Positions 1 to 9,100 of a stretch of 64,000 nucleotides of DNA are shown in pieces. The notes below the pieces were generated by a model. The model saw only the letters and a program-made list of their open reading frames with translations, was not told the DNA's origin and did no database searches. A program made the translations under genes and the position numbers. The stretch spans positions 5,141,338-5,205,337 of the forward strand of contig NC_088302.1 in assembly GCF_032854445.1 (NCBI RefSeq), read 5' to 3'. The stretch is from Liolophura sinensis. Lineage: Eukaryota; Mollusca; Polyplacophora; Chitonida; Chitonidae. Within the stretch, counting starts at the first letter, position 1. The number at the start of each line of letters is the position of its first letter.

Positions 1-100
1 CCCGAACCAGCCTGCCGAAATGGAGGGTTCAAGAACCATAAATGCCAATGCGTTTGTCCAGAGACGTTGACCGGAGATCTTTGTGAAGCTGTCGAAACCG
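1..100 (+). CDS. exon: EGF-like domain, astacin type (left end cut by window)
   Basis: Reads in frame 1 as [10 protein letters not shown], then [15 protein letters not shown], and ends in phase 1 at donor GTAATG. The cysteine spacing (C-NGG-C-C-C-P-G-C) is that of the compact EGF found after astacin catalytic domains. The exon may start before the window. Confidence 0.75.
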
Positions 101-3100
101 GTAATGTCATCAACATTTTAGATACAAAAAATGGGTATACTTGTTCATCACTATCTTGAGAAAGCTTACTTACAGTATAAATAAAAATGGTAGTAGATAC
201 TTACAGCATCATTTTATTTTGTAACTTTTTGTGCGTTTAATGTTGTTGGTGTTCCACATTTTTTCTATAGAGCATCTACTAATTCAGTGGTGATATACAT
301 GTATAAAACTCAACTCTGTATTTCTGCAGCAAAACACGAATTTAACAGATCATATAGACCTGACGTCGATAGGCACTTATCATTCACTTACCTTTGATTC
401 TTTTTTTCATTCCAGACACAACATGTGGCGGAATTATAAACCTTGCAATGGACGAAGAGGTGAAGATATTCTCACCCAATTCCCCTGCTAACTACAATGT
501 CGGGGCAAACTGTGGCTGGTTAATAAAGGTAAGATTGACTGATTGCTTGGTTGATGAATGTATCATGTTTATCTGTGATCATAGCTTGCGTAAGGACTTG
601 AGTGGTAAACTCAGCCCCGTGTAGCCTAATTTATCATGGTTCTGCTCTGTGACATTTCAGCCATTAGGGATTGGTTTACTGTTCTATGCGGTATACGTGG
701 CAATGTAGCTCATGGGTTTGAACCCACCTTCGGCAAGTTCTGCTCTAAACGTTTTTTATTTTTTTTTTTTGAGTTTTGTCAATTTTACCTGCAGTGGTGC
801 ATTGGGTAAATTTGAGTCCTCCACTTTTATATCTATCCGCCATCTTGTAAGGGGAATATTCTAAGGCACAACAGAACGAATGAAGCAAATAAAAAAATAT
901 AGCTTTGTTCAGCGGTGTTATTGGTTGTCCCAGAGAGGGAGAGAGAATAAGTGGTGGCGTTTATATGAACTTATCGGATGGTAATATTTAATGTTATTGA
1001 CAAAACTGTATTATAGACACGGTCAGTATCTGGAAAAAGTTTGTTACCAACGTTACCAAGACTATCAAGATTAAATAAATCAGTATTACAATAACACCTG
1101 TTATTGTGAAGATCACTCATTTGCGTTATGTTCACGTTCGAATCCAGCTCTCGCTGTTTTAGTTGCGGCTTTAAGACTTCGGTTTTCTCCGTGCGGTCCG
1201 CTTTCTCCTACCCATAAAACTTATCGCAATTGTCAGCGGTGAAAAATTCTTGAGCAGAGCCTAAAACACCAATAAAATAATTAAACGAAGTTCTCATGAA
1301 CGTATTTCAAATTTTCTGTTGAAATTCGATTTTGTCTGGCGAAAAGATTTTGACCTGAAGGCGTTGAACACAAATCAAACAATCCTTAGTTTTATGCAGG
1401 TCATCGAAACCAAGACCAAAAAGTTTGAATTCAACTGAAGCCTGGTGTAAAGTGTTAATACAACATTTCAGTGTTCCCTTTGTCCTTTATTTTCCTATGC
1501 GCAGGGTCCGGAATTGTCGGTGATATCAATGGACATGATCACATTTGATATTCCACCTCAACGAGGCTTCAACTACTACACTGGAGAGTACGAGGACGTA
1601 TGTACCCATCACCTCGAGGTTCGCTACAATCTGATTGGTCAGCCGGGACCAATGTAAGTTATAACGAATCTGTTGATTGGATAGTAAGCCTCTTCTGGAA
1701 ACACAGAGTGAGTGAGTCAGTGAGTGCTTTTTTTCTGTCGTATGGCGACGAAGGATGTGCTTCCTTGTTGCAGGACGGATTTCCACCGTTCTTTAATCTA
1801 GTGCTGCTTCACTGAAACGCCTTACCGAAGGCAAGTAAGCCGTCCCGCCCGAGCCATTATACTGATACAGGTCAACCAGTTGTTGCACTACCCCTTCATG
1901 CTGAATGCCAAGCGAGAAAGTTACAACTTCCTCTTTTAAGGTCGCTCTATCAACTGTCCTATCGGGGCCGGTTCGTTTTTACAGAAACCTCTTACCGTTT
2001 CTGCTGTGCATTTGAAGGACAGATCATTGTGAAAAAGGAATATGCTGATAAAAGTCACGTAAACAATCAGAATGACTTCAAATGATACAAATGTTTTGTC
2101 ATCCAGGTATTGCGGAAAGAACTGGCAGCGTGGTCCGATCGAGGCCACCACTGACGGAGAACCCAGCCGGATGTTAGTTCGCTTTAACTCTACAGGCAGA
2201 ACGTCCACCGGGGCTGGCTTCCGGGGAGTCATTAAAGCTACCCCTGTGGGTAAGTCGTGGTATTTGGGCACAAGGTATCGTCAGCAGTTACAAGGATGGT
2301 AATGTTCATAACCTTACAGATCTGTTTTAGGACATACTATCAACCTGTAAATAATGAATAAAATAATGGTAAATAAAAACTGAATACCGTATTTTGATAT
2401 CATGTCAAACAGAATACTAACCACGAAATGTTACGAGAAGTTGCTAGAAGGTTCTTCACAAGTTCCACTTCAGTCAGATCTTGAAAATCAGCAGTGATTA
2501 TGTACACATATCACGCATTAGCCCCTTCCTGCTTTGTTAACGTTTATTTATCTTAATATTGTAATTGTTTGGCAGATGTCGTGGTAAAGCTATTAAGGGC
2601 CTCCGTGGTGGAAGGTGGATAGCACTCCAGCCCGGTGCAATGACCCAGGAGCCTCCCACCAATGCAGTCGCTGTGAGTTCAAGTCGAGCTCATGCCGGCT
2701 TCCTCTCCGACCGTACGTGGGAAGGCCTGTCAGAAACCCGCGGATGGTCGTGGGTTTCCCCCTAGCTCTGCCCGGTTTCCTTCCATCATAATTCTGGCCG
2801 TCGTCGTATAAGTGAAATATTCTTGAGTACAGTGTAATACATCAATAAATAAATAAAATAAATAAATAATTATTCGGCCCAATGTTACGCTGCCACTGAC
2901 CATATGACCTTTTTTGACAGGATGTCGGTCAGACCCCTGTCAAAATGGCGGCTCTTGTACTGACAAGAAGACGGGTCCAAGCTGTAGATGCCCAAGAGGA
3001 TTTGCTGGTGACTTCTGTGAATTGCTAGGTATGTGCTAGCTTTACACTTACATCAAACGTTATTAACACAAGTTAACACCTTTTTGGGGGGTTATTCGTA

Positions 3101-6100
3101 TAATATCGGATCCAGTCTATAAAGCTTTTACACAATGTTTGAACCGAAATTGTATAAATACCAGTATTTCATGGCTACTGTTATTGTTTTATAGTAAATC
3201 CTAACCTTGTAGCAGCATATAGACAAACTTTGTGGTCAAATCCGTATTTTCCGTCGATTGTTCCTCTGATCCTCTGGCTTCTCTAAAACGTCTTGATGTT
3301 CACGTCATCGGGGGATTATTCTGAAATTGGAGAACGTTGTCCGGCTAAAACACGTCGATCCGAGCGGTGAACTCTTTTCTTCTCTGTTGCAACGCGTCTC
3401 TGTTTCTGTATATTTGAGTTTACAAAGCAACGAAGTAGTTCACAAGTAGGCCTACTACAGAATGATATCGAGAATAATGTCTTTTTACACAGCTATGGAC
3501 CGTCTTGGGTAGGCGGGAAATGTTCAGCGATTTAATGACCATTGGGCTGACCGGACTCGCCATCTGCCGAGAAAATTCCGCCAAACTGTTCTCCTTTCAA
3601 TGCGATTGAGTCTCCCTGTAAATTGTTAATTCATTCACTAAATCAATGACTAAACATGACTGTCTGTTTCAGGTTCAGCCACAATTTTCTGTGACTTTGA
3701 CAACCAAATTAACTGCTTTTTCACCACCGATACGGCCGCCCCTCAGAAATGGCAGTTCAACTCCGTAAGTTTAATATGAACATACTAGTACGAAATGAAA
3801 ATCTCTTCTTATTGCTAAAACTAGGCTGGGTGTCAAACGATGAAAGGTGTTTTATTACCAAAAAATATTTTCTGTCAGAAAGCATAGATGTGTTTTTCCA
3901 ATTGTGATGATACCTGCAGGCCTGTGTAAAGTCCTTGTTTCCAAACATAAAGCCGGAATTGCACTTCAAAATAAATATAATATCATCATGAAATACCACA
4001 TGATGTTAAATATCAGAGATGTAAATTTATGTCTTTATTATCTTTATGTTTAGGGTGGAACGCCATCCCCCGGTACTGGTCCCACGGCAGGATTCGGTGG
4101 GGCTGGTATGTACGCTTACATGGAGGGTAGCTTCATTCCAACCGGTGACTACGCCAGATTGATGTCATCACTTCTGAAACGTGAGTTATCTCCCCATAGT
4201 TCTGTCGTTCATCCTCGTATACGTGGTTGGCCTGTAGCATTACACTTCTCTGACATATTACTTCGCTGTGAAACTTTACTAGTCTAAGAGTCGCACACCT
4301 TGGCAGTAAGGGACAGTTGTCTATAGGAATTCCCTGGATTTAGTTAGCATGCATCTGTGTACGTGGTTTACTGCACTCGTGCCACATCCTATATAGGCGC
4401 TCGCGTCTGTACAAATCTAAAAGAGCGTGGAGTAGTCATCCAGGGTTAATTTGGTAGTATATGTATCGGCACGTAAAAATTCTCATAAGGCGCACAAGAA
4501 CTATTATCAGTTCCACAGGAGGCATTAACTTTGCCTACGAATGAAGCTTAGCTGTATCCCACGAAATGCTGATTCTGACATATTCGCCCGATCGTTCATG
4601 TGCAATCCGTCATAAACATAGAGCAGTTCTGTCGCATATAGGTTAAGTCTATTACTGTTGAAATCTTTCACATCTTATTGTGCTCGTTTTCACAAAGCTA
4701 TGGTCTGCTTACTCCACGTATCACCACCTCCACTTTCCCCATTAGCAGAATGACCCAGACTGATGATCAAGAAAGAAATTTTAAATAAATTACATAAGAA
4801 ATATCAATGAGGTGTGTGTGTCTTCTCTTTTTTTTACCAGCTGGGGCACGTTGTGTTGATTTTTACTACCACATGTACGGCGCTGACGTAGGGCAGCTCT
4901 TGGTTAAAGTGCTTGAAGACGGACTAGAGAGAGTGGAGCTCCGCCTAGCGGGGGATCAAGGCAACGCCTGGTTCAACAGGCAGCTGATGGTGGACGCTCA
5001 GAAGCCATACAGGGTAAGGAGGATTACGATCCTGTAGCCAGGCGCCAGTATCTGAAAACAGGCTCTCCAGCTAATTCAACAGCGCTATTTCCTTTATTTC
5101 GTTCAAAATTTAAAACTTCATTCCAGTTCATTTAGTTCGAATGTTGATGGATCTGTCTTGGTTCAATAATCAGCATGTTATCTACTTGGGACCAAAATGA
5201 GCGCTTACACTGCATTTTATATTCTGAAGCCAAATACGACTTGTTGGAATTGGCCCAGGTTTGTAAGGACTAAGTGAAAAACAAAACTTAGAGTGGACAG
5301 TGCGCGATTTCACTCTTCGTTTTCTGCTCCTAGAAGACGAGACACTTTTCAATGGGAATTACGGTTACTTTTATGCTTTTCATGAGGACTGCTAATGCGT
5401 CAAATGTCACAAAGTCGCGTCACTCGTGGTCCAACCACAACATGGTTTTACGTAAGAAAACAATTCTGAAAAACATTGAAGCTTCCTAGACTGAGTGACT
5501 TCGGCTACTCAGCTACAGGCTCCCCATTTCCCGGAAGACGCCTGTGGACATAACCTGCGTAAAACACGACTGAATAATGAATGACCATTGTGTACGTCAG
5601 CTGCATGGAGTGTCTGATACTGTTGACACCAGTGCACCAAACACGACACAAATCCGTTTTAACCCTGGCCGCTTTCTTTGTTCCAGATTTAAATGCAGAC
5701 CGTGTTCTGTTTGTCTGGTGAAAGTGTGTATTATTTTGCTCGAAGTCAGGATCACTGCCTGTGTACACAATACTGGAAACGGTTCCTGACAAGACTGACA
5801 CAATCATACAAACAACCATGTTGATGAAGCTCTGTTCAGCTCAATGTCATGAATGCATCTGATGGTTTATTTATTGGTGCTTGCATATATTCTAAAAGTG
5901 TACTATCTGCATAATCAGTCATCAAAGGCTGTACAAACCCATGTTATGATGAATTCTTCTGTGTCTGCTGCGTTTTATTAAAAATTCCATACCGTTGTTT
6001 TGATGCAAACAGCTATTGAGAGTTGCACGCACTCTGCACACACGCGACTTATGCAAATATGTTTCCTTAAAGGTTATCGATCTGATTTTTATGGATCTAT

Positions 6101-9100
6101 GTCTAATATTTCAGTCGACATTGGTATGAAGCTCGTAAATATGTTGTTTGAGGTACACAGTTAAACCTTTTATCAATGTATGACATTTCCTTTCCAGATT
6201 ATCTTTGAAGCCATCCGGGGATCAGATTTCCAGTCGGATATTGCACTAGATAACATCCAGATTGATCTGAGGAGATGTGGAGAGCCGCTGACCACACCAC
6301 CACCAACAAATCCGCCAACGACCAGACAACCAACAAATTCGCCAACGACCAGACAACCAACAAATCCGCCAACAACCAGACAACCAACAAATCCGCCAAC
6401 AACCAGACCACCAACAAATCCGCCAACAACCAGACCACCAACAAATCCGCCAACAACCAGACGCCCAACAATTCCGCCAACAACTGCTCCCCTCAGTAAG
6501 GTTCCTTTGTGCAGTGGATTTAAATCTGAGCGGTTAGCAGTGAGAGTTTAGTCATCTGAGGAAAATAATATATAGCTCGCGCCATAAATATTTTTTCATA
6601 TTTTAAACATATTTTGCCAAGCTGCTTTGCAAACATACTGCACGCCCATGTATTAATATCATAAAATTATGCAACGCATGTACACCAATACATCACTTGT
6701 TCCTAAAAAAGGTAAATTTTACAGCTTCAGACTTTCTGCAAATGGATTGCTACAAACAATGCCAATATATCATATTTCTTCAAAAAGAAATTATTTTGTT
6801 GTAGGAGCTTGTGACTCCTCGCCATGCTTGAACAAAGGTAGATGTCGTCAAAATAACAGTCCGAAAGGATACACTTGCAAATGTCGAAGAAAATACACCG
6901 GTCAAAGATGTGAACTAATAGGCAAGTCACCGTGTTACACACCATATTGCCGATCTGTTAAATATTATGTAAGCTTGATATAAACATTTTGTGATGGAAG
7001 GCTGCCTCGGAGTTGCCTGTCAGATATTGAAGCTTTTCAATCCCTTAAAAGTTACCAAATATTTACAAAGTTCCGATGGAAAATTACCAAAATCTTGGAA
7101 TGCATGGGTCTATCCCATTTCTGCATCCAAAGTAATGTACTCATTGTATAGGTTGTAACGTCATGTATTCCTTGTTACAGGTACTGGGAATTATTTCTGT
7201 TACTTCGGGCAGACAGCTAAATGCCCTTTCACCATTGATCAAACAAGCCCAATAAAATGGCAGAAAAGAAAGGTGAGAAATTTGATTAAATGAATTCTTT
7301 TTAGCCTTCTGCTTCATACTGGTGCCTTGTGGCCACTATAAACCCTGGAAAAATCTAACAGACCGCCTCGAGCAATGGCGTTTTACACAAAGGGCTGTGT
7401 TTTCGTGGTCACTATTTTGATATCACGAGTGTGGCTGCCAATCGATCTCAATTTAATTGTTCTCCTTTTATTGTAATATTACGTCAAACTAATAGCCATT
7501 TTTATCGTATTTAGCTGCAGCATAGGTTCACAGCCTTTGGTAGGTGATGGAAAATAACCTCAGAAAATAAAAAAGTAGTCCAATCTTAAAGTATCACATA
7601 ATGTGGATGATTTGTGAATACAAAATGGGACAAATGACAGCACATTCAGTTGAATGTCTGACTTGATTGGCTATAATTTCTGCGATTTATTACACGCCCA
7701 TGGACAGTTTCATATGCTCGTGTCATCGGAGAAAGTCTGAATTGTTCATGAAAAACTTTACTTCAAGTTGTAATCTCTGGAATTTATGGAGCAATCGTAT
7801 AAGTGCTATTACTGGGGAGTTAGTTCCGTGTAGCGAAAGATATCCCATAGATGGTGACGATTTTGTATGCTGTGACCCGGAATAAATCCAGGCTGAATTC
7901 CACTTAATCATCCTTTTATCTTATCTTCATCACACTTCCGATTGTTGCTGATTTATTTTATGAAATCGTAGTGTCTACATTTTTTTTATTGGATATATGT
8001 ATGAATTTTACCGATTTATATTCGGTGATTACTGTATTGCCGTTTTGTCAGAGTATTTGTCGATTTGTCAGGCAATTGCCGATGTCTGGTAATCCCAGGA
8101 ATGCAGAGACTTTACGAACATCTGTACTCGCCTAGATTATACGTGGGTATGCATGAAACTGCTATATGTATAAGAAAACATGCATACCAAAACAATCATG
8201 CAGAGTGAAAACGTTCGTGACAGATTCAGAATATACACCTATAGATTTAGGCGATGTGAGTGCTTAATAATTATGCTGTTCATATAGGGTCCCACAAGGA
8301 CAGCACGTACTGGGCCTTCAAGTGGGATGGGAGGGAAAGGACCATACCTGTACATTAACGCTGCTGGAAAATCCCCAGGACAAACGGCGGCATTCACCTC
8401 AGCTCTGCTGGATGGTAATTATTCTCTTTACACTTATCTTTGGTGGTTTATTTTGGACTTTTTTTTTAAATGGTCTGGTGATTATTGACGTGGAACGTCC
8501 ATTATAGTTGACGATTGACACACGAATGTCTATTACAATGTCTGAATTAAATACATAAGTTGAGAATACATGATCTTATATTGTGTCATTTTCAAGCGTA
8601 AATAATGTCGGTTATTTACTTATTTAACCATATTCGTCTTTATATTTTTCTATATATGCGTATTTTCACTGTTTTAAAGCACCTAATTGGTAGAATTTTG
8701 ACATGAAACAAATCTAACAACATTCACATCAGTTCAGAAAAACACCATTTTTACAGCACCGCACCATGTTGTTTTGAAACTGACTCTCACGTTTTATTCG
8801 ACATTTAGATACAGTGGGCTTCCATAGGGTCCATAGGGTGCTGTACAGAATTACAGCACCATGACTATTCTTATTACCTTCCAAATGACGGTATATACAT
8901 GTACGTATATCGTCACTGAGCTTTTGGTCCCAAGTATTCCAAGGAAACATTAACCATTGAGTTGCTGTGTAAGCTGATGCAGTTTCTGTATTATTGTAAC
9001 CTGGTAATCATTAACAGTATCCTAATTATATTTGTATATTTTCAGCATCGCCCAGATGTCTCAAGTTTTGTTACCATATGTACGGCGCCACCATGGGCGC

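Noticed and set aside
2601..2700. tRNA gene
   Set aside because: Only a B-box-like block in a SINE head. The sequence does not fold by eye into a cloverleaf with an acceptor stem. The same holds for the heads at 15,466, 23,800 and 58,922.
6199..6483. 94-codon minus-strand frame over the Pro/Thr repeat
   Set aside because: A mirror of the in-frame 27-bp coding repeat, whose plus-strand reading is fixed by MAM domain phase.
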